From Hydrogenophaga aromaticivorans (lineage in GTDB: Bacteria; Pseudomonadota; Gammaproteobacteria; Burkholderiales; Burkholderiaceae_C), in the NCBI RefSeq assembly GCF_013387465.1, contig NZ_VYGV01000015.1:185938-249937 (forward strand): 64,000 nt of DNA, written 5' to 3'. The number at the start of each line of letters is the position of its first letter. The stretch's first letter is position 1. A model generated the notes under the pieces. The model was not told where the DNA came from. It saw nothing but the letters and a program-made list of their open reading frames with translations, and ran no database searches. Positions 18,092 to 27,390 of this stretch are shown here, one piece after another. Made by a program: the position numbers and the translations under genes.

Positions 18092-18195
18092 TTGGCAGAT
18101 GGAAGATTTCACTGCCTGTAGCCAAGCGGGGGCTCCACGCACGGCCCGAGTCGCACGAAAATAGCCCCGTCGCCACAAGCTGAACGAGAGACACC

Positions 18196-19155
18196 GTGTG
18201 CTATTCCGCGAGGGTCTGGGCGGACTACAAGAAGTACGTCCGTCTGTATGGGGCCGACGTGTCGGTCAAAGAATTTTTCGAGCTGTACTGGCTGCGCGCT
18301 CAGGGGGAGAAGGTATCCGTCCTCGGAGGGATGGATGCGGCGTTCAAGGACGCACCGGGAGCCGATGAACAACGCATCTGGCAACTGGTCGAGCAGCACC
18401 ACGCCAGGCTGCGCGCCGGCCTCCAGGAAGAGCTGGCCAAGCAACAAGAGCGGCTGGAGACCGCTGAGCTGGCGCTCAGCCGCAAGCCGACGAAAACCGC
18501 GGCAGAGAACAAGCGCGTCGCCACCAACAAAATTGCAAGCATCACAGAGCGCCTGGCCCAGCTCGACAACAGCGACCTGCTCGCCGCTGAAGAACGCATT
18601 TTTCCGGGGACCTATGCACCGGTGATGGTGTGGCTCGACGGCCGTCGCCAGGTTCTTCCGATGCGTTATGGCTGCAGGCCTGCCGGAAAACCTGCGGACT
18701 ACGACACCCGATTCCCGGGCACCTACAACGCCAGGCGGGACAACCTCGATGCGTTCTGGCGTGGTCAGTTTGGGCACACGCACGGGGTGGTGGTGGCCGC
18801 GGCGTTCTTCGAGAACGTGCCGAGGCACATGGCCGAAGGCCGAGCACTGCACCCCGGCGAGTCGCCGAAGTCCGCGGTCGTCGCCTTCCGCACGAACCCG
18901 CCGGAAGACATGCTGCTGGCATGTTTATGGTCCAGGTGGAGTGCGCCAGGCCAACCCGACTTGCTGTCCTTTGCGCTCATCACCGACGAACCTCCACCAG
19001 AGGTCTTGGCGGCGGGGCACGACCGGTGCGTCATCCCCTTGCGTCCTGAGAACCTGGACGCTTGGCTCAACCCGGACCCCAAAGACCTGATGGGTGTGTA
19101 CCGGCTGCTCGACGACCGTCAACCGGTGACGTACAGCCACACCCTCGTGAGCTGA
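18196..19155 (+). CDS. SOS response-associated peptidase (SRAP/YedK/HMCES-like)
   Basis: 319 residues beginning MCYSARVW. Cys2 is the residue that forms a thiazolidine cross-link with abasic sites in single-stranded DNA once Met1 is removed. The family residues follow: asparagine/arginine in TFPGTYNARRDN-like context, glutamate in AAFFENVPRH, and histidine in AAGHDRCVIPL. It is longer than E. coli YedK (222), with a charged helical insert at about 55-125. On the element it could protect single-stranded DNA during transposition or against host defences (inference). Confidence 0.88.
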   Translation: MCYSARVWADYKKYVRLYGADVSVKEFFELYWLRAQGEKVSVLGGMDAAFKDAPGADEQRIWQLVEQHHARLRAGLQEELAKQQERLETAELALSRKPTKTAAENKRVATNKIASITERLAQLDNSDLLAAEERIFPGTYAPVMVWLDGRRQVLPMRYGCRPAGKPADYDTRFPGTYNARRDNLDAFWRGQFGHTHGVVVAAAFFENVPRHMAEGRALHPGESPKSAVVAFRTNPPEDMLLACLWSRWSAPGQPDLLSFALITDEPPPEVLAAGHDRCVIPLRPENLDAWLNPDPKDLMGVYRLLDDRQPVTYSHTLVS

Positions 19156-19177
19156 CGCCAGCCCGTCCGACGTGGGC

Positions 19178-19702
19178 TCATGCACGGTTGGTCGACGCAA
19201 GCTGGAAATGCAATAGCCGGGCCTTCAGCGCATCGAGGACACCCGGCGCACTGAGTCCAAGAACGCTGTCGCAGTGAATCAAGTGGTCCCGGTACTCAGG
19301 TACCCAGCCCTCTGCATCGTCGTCGAGGGCCACCCAATGAATCGGCTTTCTGCGGGCCACATCGCTAAGAATTTGCACGCCCCGAGGGAGCGCTTCAAAG
19401 TCATTTCGATTCATCCTCGTGTGAAAAGTCGCCCCAATGACCCGCACTTGCAGGCCTGGGCTCAGTCGCTTGACCGCACGGCTGTACCGCCGCACTCGAA
19501 CCCATGACGTCGACAAAACAATACGCACATCAGGGAACGATGTGAGCACGTTCTCGAGCAAGGGCATGTGCTCAAACAGCTGATACCCCGGCGTGTTGAC
19601 GTAGGCGCCGCGGCGCGGATGCCACCAGACATCCTCATGATGGAGCACGCCATCAAAATCCAGATAGAGCACCACACCGCCCCGACCACGCAGTGTTTTC
19701 AT
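19178..19702 (-). CDS. HAD-family hydrolase-like protein
   Basis: 174 residues. The N-terminal motif LYLDFDGVLHH carries the HAD nucleophile aspartates. Motif II threonine/serine lies in RIVLSTSW and motif III/IV in HWVALDDDAEGW. This matches the HAD domains seen with RNA-repair and accessory modules. The start MKTLRGRGG (19702) is used because it immediately precedes the first strand. It is in the same direction as the downstream-lying tns genes and 50 bp from the metallophosphoesterase gene. Substrate unknown. Confidence 0.78.
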   Translation of the reverse strand: MKTLRGRGGVVLYLDFDGVLHHEDVWWHPRRGAYVNTPGYQLFEHMPLLENVLTSFPDVRIVLSTSWVRVRRYSRAVKRLSPGLQVRVIGATFHTRMNRNDFEALPRGVQILSDVARRKPIHWVALDDDAEGWVPEYRDHLIHCDSVLGLSAPGVLDALKARLLHFQLASTNRA

Positions 19703-19752
19703 GTTCACCTCACTTGAATGCTTTTCATGGACCGGCGTGAATACGGAATCTT

Positions 19753-20556
19753 TCACGTTGCATCGATGTCGACGACACACGCATGCTCAAACGCCATGTT
19801 TTCAAACTGCAGAGAACCCACGTCCGGTGCCGCTGAAATGTTCCGGGCGTAGCCCCGGGGGTTCGCGACGACTCGGCATCCTGCAACCTTGTAGTTGAAC
19901 GAGTCGTGGACGTGACCGTGCAACCAGGCGTCCGCCTTGTGCAGAAGCTCGGTCAGGTCGCTCGCAAAGGCGGCGTTTGTCGGGTCACCTGCATACCGAG
20001 GATGGACAGAGAGAGGATGGGGCGCGTGGTGAGTGACGACAACTGTTTTGCCGTCGTAGTCTTGTGACAGTTCTCGCTCCAACCACGCTCTAGAGATTTC
20101 GTGGTCTCTCAACGCATGCTCCGGCGAAAACAGTTCGCCATTCCTTGTCCGGATGAGTCGGTGGTCGTTAATGCGCAGTCCGGCGTGCTCCATCAGTTGG
20201 CGTTGAGTCCGATTGCTACGCAGCCGGTAATCAGTCCAGAGCGTACAGCCCAGAAATCGAACACCGCCAAAATCAACGACATCCCGCTCCAAAAACCGCA
20301 CTGAGGTGCCTCTCGACGCTGCCCGAAGTTCGTCAATGACAGACTCGATGCACCCTCCGTACGCCTCGTGATTTCCCAGCACATAAAGCACCGGGACCGG
20401 CCAGTTTCCGAACAGGGCGATGGCGTTCGACGCTTGTGCAACGTCTCCCGCGAGGACGAGCACATCAGCCTGGTGCGCCGGACGAATCAACGTCTCGCCT
20501 GGGAACGAGCGCGCCAGGTGTTCAAGATGCAGGTCTGAAGCAAGCTGAAGTTTCAT
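19753..20556 (-). CDS. Calcineurin-like metallophosphoesterase
   Basis: 267 residues with all five metal-binding blocks in order: ASDLHLEH, LAGDVAQ, GNHEAYGG, VTHHAPH and GHVHDSF. The start MKLQLASDLHL sits at the beginning of the fold. Family members hydrolyse phosphodiesters, including cyclic nucleotides and nucleic-acid ends. It lies 38 bp beyond the tniQ stop in the same direction and may be cotranscribed with the transposition genes and with the HAD gene. Confidence 0.87.
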   Translation of the reverse strand: MKLQLASDLHLEHLARSFPGETLIRPAHQADVLVLAGDVAQASNAIALFGNWPVPVLYVLGNHEAYGGCIESVIDELRAASRGTSVRFLERDVVDFGGVRFLGCTLWTDYRLRSNRTQRQLMEHAGLRINDHRLIRTRNGELFSPEHALRDHEISRAWLERELSQDYDGKTVVVTHHAPHPLSVHPRYAGDPTNAAFASDLTELLHKADAWLHGHVHDSFNYKVAGCRVVANPRGYARNISAAPDVGSLQFENMAFEHACVVDIDAT

Positions 20557-20594
20557 GGTGAAGTTCCTTCCGAAAGCGCCAGTGAATCGAATGG

Positions 20595-22415
20595 TCAAGC
20601 CGCAACTGCTTTCTCTCGAAGTCCCGGCAGCAGTGCGGCCTGCGCAAGGTCCGAGAGTCGAACCAGCGCCCCGCGAACAGCTCCGCTGGGCAGCCGCTTG
20701 CCTCCCAATAGTTGAATGCCCCCCAGGCGTTCCAACAGTGCCGAGGACTTGCTTTCCAGCGAGTGGGCCAGCGTGGATAGCGGCACATAGGACTGACTGA
20801 AGGCCAGCAATTGTTCCGGCATCACGACCTTGCACGCCTGCCCACGCAGCATGATTTCGTGAGACCCCAACAGGCCTTCGTCAATCCAGTGGCGAACACT
20901 CTCCCATTTCCAGCCCGTGAGCTTGGCCAACTGATTCACAGACAGGCCAGCGTCGAGCACCGGACGACCGAAGTACCGCTTGACCTCGGACACCTTGTAT
21001 CGAAGGCTTCCGAGCTTTTCGCCAGCGGCTACCGCGCACAGCTCGCCATTGGAGATGGCGCGCAGCACAGATTCGATGGCCTTCTTGTCGCCGATACGCC
21101 GACTGGTCAGTTCTTTGATGGCGATGGTGCTTTCCGAGGTCTTCACCTTCTTCACGTGCCCACGTGCACTGGCCTCAAAGGTCGCCAGCGACTCGACAAG
21201 CACGGCCCCTCCTTTGATGAGGTCCGTGCGCCAGTTGACGTCGACCACGACGAGACCTGCCTCCCCCATCCGCGCAAGAATGGAGGGACCGATGCCCAGA
21301 TGTGTGGCCGCGGATTCAATGGACATCCACCGGTCGCGTTCTTCCTTCAACCTTTGTACTTCCTCCTGCGGCATCTCGTAGCAAAGGCCGCGAGTGCCCA
21401 GGCGCCGCGTCCGGTAGTTGGCTTTGCCGGCTTTGAGGTGTTGCACCAGGGTGTCACGGCCAACGCCCAAACGTTTGGCGGCCTCGGCCACCGGCAAGTG
21501 AGAATCCACGCCCAGCTCAGCTGCGACCAGATGGTCGACGATGCCGTTGAAGTCCCGCGCCGCCACTTCGATGACCACTTTGAGGAACACCTGCAACGGC
21601 CCGTTTGCGGTGGCACCCTTGAGTTGCTGGTACCAACGTCCGAGCAGCGCATTTAGCGTTCTCGCCTCGGGGCTGCCCGCGGCAATGCGCTCTGCGACGT
21701 GGGCTTCAAAGCGGTGAGGCCAGTCCAACAACAGCACATCTAAGGGGCGCAAGAAGTTGACCGCGTCCTGAACCGAGCGCGGAGCAGCGGTGTTACGCCT
21801 TGGGCCAGAGACCGAAGCATCGTATTGCTGGCACAGGGTCCGAACCAACAGCACGAGGTCGCTTACGTCCGCACCCGAAATGCCCGGTTCAATGCCTCCG
21901 GACGTCGCCCCCGCTGTGCTCAGCAAGCTGGCCAGCCACAGCTGTGCCGGCGTGGCCCGTTCTGCCTCAACGCTGCACAAATCATGTCCACATTGGCACA
22001 GCTCGATTCGCTCCCGGTTGTGTGACAAATAGTCGCCGCAGGCGGGGCAACGGTCGACGAGTTGTTTGCCATGGTGGGGGCATGCAATCACGTAGCTGTG
22101 CTCCCAGATGGCACGCAGATGGGCAGAGGTTTGGAGGCATTCGGGACATACCGCGTCGTGGCCGAAACGGTGAAGGCTGCGCCAGCTTCTGGCCGTCGCT
22201 TCGCGCGCAGCCAGCTGCTGTGTCCACCCGTGGTCCAGTTTGAGGGCCTCGGCCATGTGCTCGGGTTGAGAAAGCAGGCCGGTGCGTGACGGGGAAACAC
22301 CTGCCGCGTGTGCGAGCTCCTTCCAGTTCCAGAGAGCGTTTGCACAAGCGAGGCGGCGGTAGAAGCCGAATGGGTCCTCATCGTTATGGGGAGGGAAAGT
22401 GATGGTCAGTTCCAT
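20595..22415 (-). CDS. tniQ: TniQ/TnsD-family target-selection protein
   Basis: 606 residues. The N-terminal TniQ domain is followed by zinc-binding pairs C90xxC93, C112xxH115, C123xxC126 and C140xC142. The long C-terminal part contains several HTH-like units (for example SHLPVAEAAKRLGVGRDTL, IESAATHLGIGPSILARM, LSVNQLAKLTGWKWESVRHW), consistent with sequence-specific DNA recognition. In Tn7, TnsD reads the 3' end of glmS. Here the element sits against the gyrB stop codon, so this protein probably reads the gyrB 3' end. Only one TniQ is present. It starts 12 bp after the tnsC stop. Confidence 0.93.
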   Translation of the reverse strand: MELTITFPPHNDEDPFGFYRRLACANALWNWKELAHAAGVSPSRTGLLSQPEHMAEALKLDHGWTQQLAAREATARSWRSLHRFGHDAVCPECLQTSAHLRAIWEHSYVIACPHHGKQLVDRCPACGDYLSHNRERIELCQCGHDLCSVEAERATPAQLWLASLLSTAGATSGGIEPGISGADVSDLVLLVRTLCQQYDASVSGPRRNTAAPRSVQDAVNFLRPLDVLLLDWPHRFEAHVAERIAAGSPEARTLNALLGRWYQQLKGATANGPLQVFLKVVIEVAARDFNGIVDHLVAAELGVDSHLPVAEAAKRLGVGRDTLVQHLKAGKANYRTRRLGTRGLCYEMPQEEVQRLKEERDRWMSIESAATHLGIGPSILARMGEAGLVVVDVNWRTDLIKGGAVLVESLATFEASARGHVKKVKTSESTIAIKELTSRRIGDKKAIESVLRAISNGELCAVAAGEKLGSLRYKVSEVKRYFGRPVLDAGLSVNQLAKLTGWKWESVRHWIDEGLLGSHEIMLRGQACKVVMPEQLLAFSQSYVPLSTLAHSLESKSSALLERLGGIQLLGGKRLPSGAVRGALVRLSDLAQAALLPGLREKAVAA

Positions 22416-22427
22416 GGAGAATCTTTT

Positions 22428-23390
22428 TCAGTTGAGCAGGCGGCGTGCGCCCATGGCGTTCGACTCGAGCACATACCCGTGGGCCTGGTCGAACTCGATG
22501 GACGTGATGCGGTCGTTGACGAACGCTGGGTGATTGGGGTGACCTGCTGCTTCGATGGAAATGGCCACCTCCTGGCAGTCGGCCAGGCTCAGCGGTCCCG
22601 GGGGGATGTCCTCGGTCTTTGCCGCCAGCTCCTGCATGAACACCGCAACGATGCCGATGAGGCCACCGCTGAGCAGGTAACAATGGCCGATGAGCTGTTC
22701 GCGCGTCATGTCGATGGGCCAGCCCGCCTCTTCGAACAGCTTGGCGTAGGTGAGCACGCAGGTCGCAAAGGCCCGGCGTTCGTCCTCCACTTGCCAGCGA
22801 TAGGGGCGGAACTCTTTGCAGGCCAAGGCCCGCAGTCGCAACTGTTCGTTGGCTTCAAAAATCCGTTGGAGCTTGGGAACCCCGAACAGAAAAACTGTCA
22901 GGTTCATTTCGTCGTGCACCGACTTGAACCAATCCCCCGCAGCGCGGGGTGTGACCTTGGAGCCTGCTTCGACCAGGTGACTGGCCTCTTCAAAGATGAG
23001 AACCCGAGTGCCCGCCAGCCGGAGTTGGTCGGCCATGCGATTGACCATGGCACCTGATGCCAGGCCCCGCTGCGGCTGGGGCGCACCCAGGGCATCCAGA
23101 ACACTGAGCGGCAGCAGCTTGGGCGAGATGTTGGGCAGCAGGGGGACACGAACCACTGGAACGATGCGGCGCCCGTTTTCTCGGGTTTCGGGATACAGCC
23201 GCGTGAGCGACTTGCCCAGCATCGTCTTGCCCACCCGTGACGGGCCCACGAGCCAGACGATGCGCGGAGAAAATCCCGCGAGCGTGTCGTCAATGCGCTT
23301 TTTGAACGCCGCATGCAGACTCGCGAACTCGAGGTGTTGCAGTTCGGAGGCTTCGACCCGGCGGCGAAGTTGTTGAGCAGCGTGGGTCAT
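22428..23390 (-). CDS. tnsC: TnsC/TniB-family AAA+ ATPase
   Basis: 320 residues. Walker A GPSRVGKT is at 49-56 and Walker B VLIFEEAS at 130-137. An AAA+ lid and helical C terminus follow. In Tn7-like systems this ATPase bridges the target complex (TniQ on DNA) and the transposase. At 320 residues it is nearer to TniB than to the 555-residue TnsC of Tn7. Coupled to tnsB by an ATGA overlap. Confidence 0.94.
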   Translation of the reverse strand: MTHAAQQLRRRVEASELQHLEFASLHAAFKKRIDDTLAGFSPRIVWLVGPSRVGKTMLGKSLTRLYPETRENGRRIVPVVRVPLLPNISPKLLPLSVLDALGAPQPQRGLASGAMVNRMADQLRLAGTRVLIFEEASHLVEAGSKVTPRAAGDWFKSVHDEMNLTVFLFGVPKLQRIFEANEQLRLRALACKEFRPYRWQVEDERRAFATCVLTYAKLFEEAGWPIDMTREQLIGHCYLLSGGLIGIVAVFMQELAAKTEDIPPGPLSLADCQEVAISIEAAGHPNHPAFVNDRITSIEFDQAHGYVLESNAMGARRLLN

Positions 23391-25372
23391 CCGGCATCCC
23401 CCGAACGGCGGTCAATGACGGGCAAGAGTTCGACATCGGAGAAGTCCGCGGTCGCCGTGTCTTGGGCAGCAGCGTTGGTGGAAGCGTTTGTGGTCAATGG
23501 TGCTTTCTTGGCGCGGTTGACGGCCTCAGAATGCTTGGCCTTGGCCGATGTTTCCTTGGATGTCGCTGGTTTGTTGGTCTTGCTGGCGCCCTTGACCGGC
23601 TTGGGCGGCGTGTGGGCTGAGCGGGTGAACACGTCGTGCCTGAACTTCAAGCGTTCGGCTTCGCCGACCTTGTCGTTCTCACAGGCGTCCTTGAGAACTT
23701 GCGTGGCTTGGTCAAAGCTGTACGCGGGCGTGGTCTCACTGACTGCGGCGTTGACCAGCTCTAAGAGCTCTTCTCCAGGGCCCAGAACAAACAGGTGGCG
23801 GAAATCATCGGGGTCGATGAGCACGTCCACTGGGTTTTCACCCACAAGGCTGAGCAGTCGTGGCATGGACTTGCCGATGAACGAAAAACCTCGGTACGTG
23901 ATACCGGTCTTGCGTGAGAGCGTGCGACTTTCATATTGATACATGGTTTTTTTCCAATCTTGGCGTGAAGGGGGCAAAGCGACCGACTGTCCCCGTACAT
24001 GGGTTGCGTGGTGCCAGCGCGTCCAGGGCGTCCTGCCACGGGCCTCGGGGTCGGTGAAGGTGGTCATGAGCAATCGTTTGAGCTTGTGATTGGCCCAGTC
24101 TTCCAGGTACCAGCGCACTATCCAGCGCTCGATTTCTTCAAGCGTCATGGGCAGGTCGTTCAATTTTTCCGGGTCACGCTCACCGTCGACATCGTCGAAC
24201 CGTGTACACCCCGGCAAGGTCTGCAGCGCTTCCTTCAGCGAGCGATTCAGGCGCTCGATGTAGGGCTTCTCTTGAGGCGTGTGGGCTTTGCAATGCATCA
24301 CGTCAATGAACAGATGTGAGAGCTTGCAGATGCGTTCTCCCTTGTTCTCGGGGCCGTTGTCGACCACAAGGAGCATGGGCGTGCCGAAACAGTCCTTCTC
24401 GGTCGAGAGCCTCAGGGCCTTGAATTTGTCAGCCTTGGAATAGAGGATGGACTCGATGCACTGCAGCGTGTTGGTGACATTCGGCGAGCCCACCACGAGC
24501 TTCCAGCCCACGGGCATGCCGCTGTAGCAGTCGATGGCGTGCAGCCAGTAGATGCTGTGGCTGACGCCATCCGCGGTGACGATTCGCCAGGGCAGGTGCA
24601 AGGCGTCTTGTTCCACCCGCTCCAGAAGGTGAGAGGTTGTGATGGGGGCCTTGACCACCGACTTGAGGGAATTTGCGGTCCTGGGGTCCATCCGCTCGAT
24701 GTCAAGTTCCGGACCAAACTCTTCAACGACGACGTCGCGTACGTACGTTCTGCTGATGCTGTCGTCGCTGGGGATGAAGCTTTCGACCACGGCCACGGCG
24801 TTGACGTTCAAGACCAGGTCGCGCAGCGTCCACCGCGAGTCGGCTTGCAGGAAGTGCGCTTTGGCCATGGAGACGACCAACTGCCGAACCTTCTGGCAAC
24901 GCCTTGGGAGCCGATTGCCTTTGTTCTTGTCACCGGTGTAGAGCGGAAGGTCGTTTCGTTCGCGTTCGAGCAAACGGTAGATGGTGGCGTCGGAGGGAAA
25001 CGTGCCCGGGGCTTGTCCACTTTTTCGGTTTGCGCGCACGCGCTCGGTGGCCTGACGAATGGTGATGGAAGCTGTTTTGACCAGGCGTCTGATTTCCTGA
25101 ACTATGCTCAGCGCGTACTGGGTTTTTTTCGCCAGTTCAGGGTCCTTCTGAACCTGCGGACTGGTCTTTGGAAGCGTGTGACCCGGGCGCTCGTGAACCC
25201 ACTCACCGCTGGCGATGCCTTTTCGAACGTCGTCCAGCTTGAGGAACACCTCCTTCTCCGAGAGCTCGTCAAACAATCGGATGCGGCCGGCCACGGCAAC
25301 AGCGTCGGTGACCACATAGCGCATGTCATCGCCGCGCATGACCAGGCGGTCGTTTCGCAACAGGTGCTTCAT
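23387..25372 (-). CDS. tnsB: TnsB-family DDE transposase
   Basis: 661 residues. N-terminal HTH-type DNA-binding regions (about 90-220) precede an RNase-H-like catalytic core. The probable triad is D256 (VEQDALHLP), D338 (LLVVDNGPENKG) and E373 (KPYIERLNRSLKE), with 35 residues between the last two. A basic, Thr/Ala/Lys-rich tail from about 590 could contact TnsC. It cuts the 3' ends and joins them to the target. Overlaps both tnsA and tnsC by 4 bp, so the three are one translational unit. Confidence 0.95.
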   Translation of the reverse strand: MKHLLRNDRLVMRGDDMRYVVTDAVAVAGRIRLFDELSEKEVFLKLDDVRKGIASGEWVHERPGHTLPKTSPQVQKDPELAKKTQYALSIVQEIRRLVKTASITIRQATERVRANRKSGQAPGTFPSDATIYRLLERERNDLPLYTGDKNKGNRLPRRCQKVRQLVVSMAKAHFLQADSRWTLRDLVLNVNAVAVVESFIPSDDSISRTYVRDVVVEEFGPELDIERMDPRTANSLKSVVKAPITTSHLLERVEQDALHLPWRIVTADGVSHSIYWLHAIDCYSGMPVGWKLVVGSPNVTNTLQCIESILYSKADKFKALRLSTEKDCFGTPMLLVVDNGPENKGERICKLSHLFIDVMHCKAHTPQEKPYIERLNRSLKEALQTLPGCTRFDDVDGERDPEKLNDLPMTLEEIERWIVRWYLEDWANHKLKRLLMTTFTDPEARGRTPWTRWHHATHVRGQSVALPPSRQDWKKTMYQYESRTLSRKTGITYRGFSFIGKSMPRLLSLVGENPVDVLIDPDDFRHLFVLGPGEELLELVNAAVSETTPAYSFDQATQVLKDACENDKVGEAERLKFRHDVFTRSAHTPPKPVKGASKTNKPATSKETSAKAKHSEAVNRAKKAPLTTNASTNAAAQDTATADFSDVELLPVIDRRSGDAG

Positions 25373-26133
25373 CGCTCAAGCCCTCCAATCAACCGCAGAT
25401 GTCCCAGGTCACCGTAGGCGGGCCTGGCAGGCATGGCCCAGTTGATGGGCGCCTCGAGAAGTTCAGCCGCGAGATATCCACGGACGATGAGCAGTGGCAT
25501 GGCGTTGGCTGGTACCCCGAGTGCAATGCCGTAGTCCCCCAGCGCCACAGCGCCTGCCTCGTGTGCCGCATCCACCACCTCAACAGTGTCCTTGGCGAGC
25601 ATCAGGTCACTTCGTTGAAAAACATGCCTGAGCACCCGGGCGTTCGCGTAGACAGGATGGGTCCGGTTGGCAGGCATCACCAGTTTGCGCAGCCGATAGC
25701 CGAATCCGTGCAGCACACTGGCGGCCTCCTCCAGCTTCACCCGGTAGTGGCCATCGCCTTCAAAGGTCTCCAGCTTGACCTCAAGGGCTTCCGAGTTGCG
25801 GTTCACGAGCGTGGTTTCGAAGTCGGGGGTGTAGAACACATCGCCATCACGAAAACGGTGCCGCAACCGCGCTTCTGACAGTTCTTCGCGGGTTCGCAAG
25901 ATGCGCCGGTCCACGATATCCACCGTGAACGGCTGCGTCTTGAACGACGAGACCGAGGGGTCGATGCTGAGCAAGTGGGCGACGATGAGCTCAGCGTGGC
26001 TTTCTGGGGCCACCAGTCCCCCCGCTTTGTCTGAATACGATGCGAACGACCGCTTGCCGTAGGTCGACGCAACGTCGCGAATCCCCGTGTCCAACAGGCG
26101 CCGCAGGGGGCGCCGCGCGAAAGTGCGCTTCAT
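25369..26133 (-). CDS. tnsA: TnsA-family endonuclease
   Basis: 254 residues. A PD-(D/E)xK nuclease core is visible: E48 (PESHAELI), D104 (FYTPDFETT) and E118xK120 (ALEVKL), the same spacing type as Tn7 TnsA. It cuts the 5' ends, so the element should move by cut-and-paste rather than by replicative cointegrate formation. The start MKRTFARR is preferred to an ATG 7 codons upstream because GGAGGA lies at the right distance before it. First gene of the tns operon. Confidence 0.93.
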   Translation of the reverse strand: MKRTFARRPLRRLLDTGIRDVASTYGKRSFASYSDKAGGLVAPESHAELIVAHLLSIDPSVSSFKTQPFTVDIVDRRILRTREELSEARLRHRFRDGDVFYTPDFETTLVNRNSEALEVKLETFEGDGHYRVKLEEAASVLHGFGYRLRKLVMPANRTHPVYANARVLRHVFQRSDLMLAKDTVEVVDAAHEAGAVALGDYGIALGVPANAMPLLIVRGYLAAELLEAPINWAMPARPAYGDLGHLRLIGGLER

Positions 26134-26868
26134 AAAGATTTCCTCCAATTGCAATCACAGACCTAAAAATGCCTGTGAATACGTCTAGCAATCGGAGGTG
26201 GCTGTCTAAAGTGGCGCGACTTTAGATGCACAGCGGAGCCCGCGGGCTGCTGCATGGATTGCACTTGACGTGGTGGAGAGACGTGCCTGAGGCTCAGGAC
26301 GTCATCGTGAAAATCGACGGGGGTCGACTTTGGTGGTTGACTGGCGATTGCACCAGCTGCGTTGACCGCATAGTGAACTGATTCTGTGTAAGCGAGCGCA
26401 TGCTTACGCGAATATTTATGTCACACAATGCAGTCTTCAGCTTGTCAATCGTGGTTATCTGCTCAACATCCTGCTCTCCAATCCAATATATGTATCAGGG
26501 AGGCGGAAGGTAATTCAATCAATTGGATGAGGTCAATCCAATTTATTCAATCTGACTTCTTGAATTGATTGATTTGGGTAATTTTAGATTGGAGTGCGGA
26601 ATGACTTTAAATAAAGAAATGTGAACTCTAAATTTAAAGTCTTTGATTTGATGTGGCAATCGGCCAGTTTATGGGATGAAAACAATCTGAAAACTCGTCG
26701 ATGAGTTTTCGCCATTGGTTCTGGTTTCCAGGGACGCCGGACAAGATGCACAACATCTGGGTTGCCATCATCAGGATGCCGTTTGAAGCTTGCTTCAGTG
26801 GGAGTTGTGTCAGTCCCCATCACGACCACTTTTTCATCCACGTACCAAGCCGTCTGATTTCCCCACTT
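26134..26868. promoter_or_regulatory. Long AT-rich gap upstream of tnsA
   Basis: About 735 bp. A clean 8-bp inverted repeat, TCTAAAGT (26205-26212) and ACTTTAGA (26219-26226) with a GGCGCG spacer, lies 70-95 bp before tnsA and is a candidate operator for the tns operon. At 26475-26600 the DNA is AT-rich and full of CAATC/GATTG repeats, including arms CAATCAATT (26516-26524) / AATTGATTG (26563-26571) and TTGGAT (26523-26528) / ATCCAA (26536-26541). An 85-codon open frame at 26584-26841 on the minus strand has no ribosome-binding site and was not called. Confidence 0.5.
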
Positions 26869-27390
26869 CTAGTTGGCTGAATCTGCGCGCCTGAAGTAGC
26901 CTCGCTGCTTACTCTTGCCTTCTTGCGCATCGCCTTGGCGCACCAGTCGGTTGCATGCGGACAGCACCGCCCAAGGGACAAGCTGCAGCGCGTCTGCAAT
27001 GCTCACATAGGGCACTAGCTCGCTCGAGAGGTGGTTGCGCACCAGCTGCACGACCTCCTCCATCGGCGTGTCGAGCTCGTCGCCCCAGTCGCACCAGTAA
27101 ATCTTTGACCGCCATAGGATGAAATGACTCTTGCAGCCCGTCTCTCTCCACACAGAGGGGAATAGAGAGAGCTCTTCCTGAGTGCCGTACACGCGCCAGG
27201 CCTTCCCCGCACGTGCATCCAAGTTGATAGTGAGCAACTCGCCGCAACCGTCAGGGCACGCCATCACCAGAGAGCGGAGCACGCCCCGGTTCACCAGGGC
27301 AGCATCACCTGGCAGCTTCAGCAGTGGGTTCGCCTCATGTCGCTGTTCAACTTGCGCCTTGAACGCAAGACAGCTTGCCCTCTTTTTCAT
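26869..27390 (-). CDS. DUF6527-family protein of the ubiquitin-like operon
   Basis: 173 residues starting MKKRASCLAFKAQ. It shows the DUF6527 pattern: CPDGCGELLTINLDARAGKAWR, then PSVWRETGCKSHFILWRSKIYW, whose Cys/His positions suggest a zinc site. Members of this family recur beside bacterial ubiquitin-like conjugation genes. The C-terminal extension after about residue 110 (LDTPMEEVVQLVRNHLS) is helical. Its start overlaps the kinase-like stop (ATGA), making it the last gene of the operon. Exact role unknown. Confidence 0.82.
   Translation of the reverse strand: MKKRASCLAFKAQVEQRHEANPLLKLPGDAALVNRGVLRSLVMACPDGCGELLTINLDARAGKAWRVYGTQEELSLFPSVWRETGCKSHFILWRSKIYWCDWGDELDTPMEEVVQLVRNHLSSELVPYVSIADALQLVPWAVLSACNRLVRQGDAQEGKSKQRGYFRRADSAN

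Noticed and set aside
20595-26133. CRISPR-associated transposon (CAST)
   Set aside because: No Cas effector and no CRISPR array anywhere in the element; TniQ is long and TnsD-like.
26584-26841. 85-codon minus-strand open frame after the DUF6527 gene
   Set aside because: No ribosome-binding site, no recognisable domain, and an AT-rich, low-complexity tail inside the repeat cluster.
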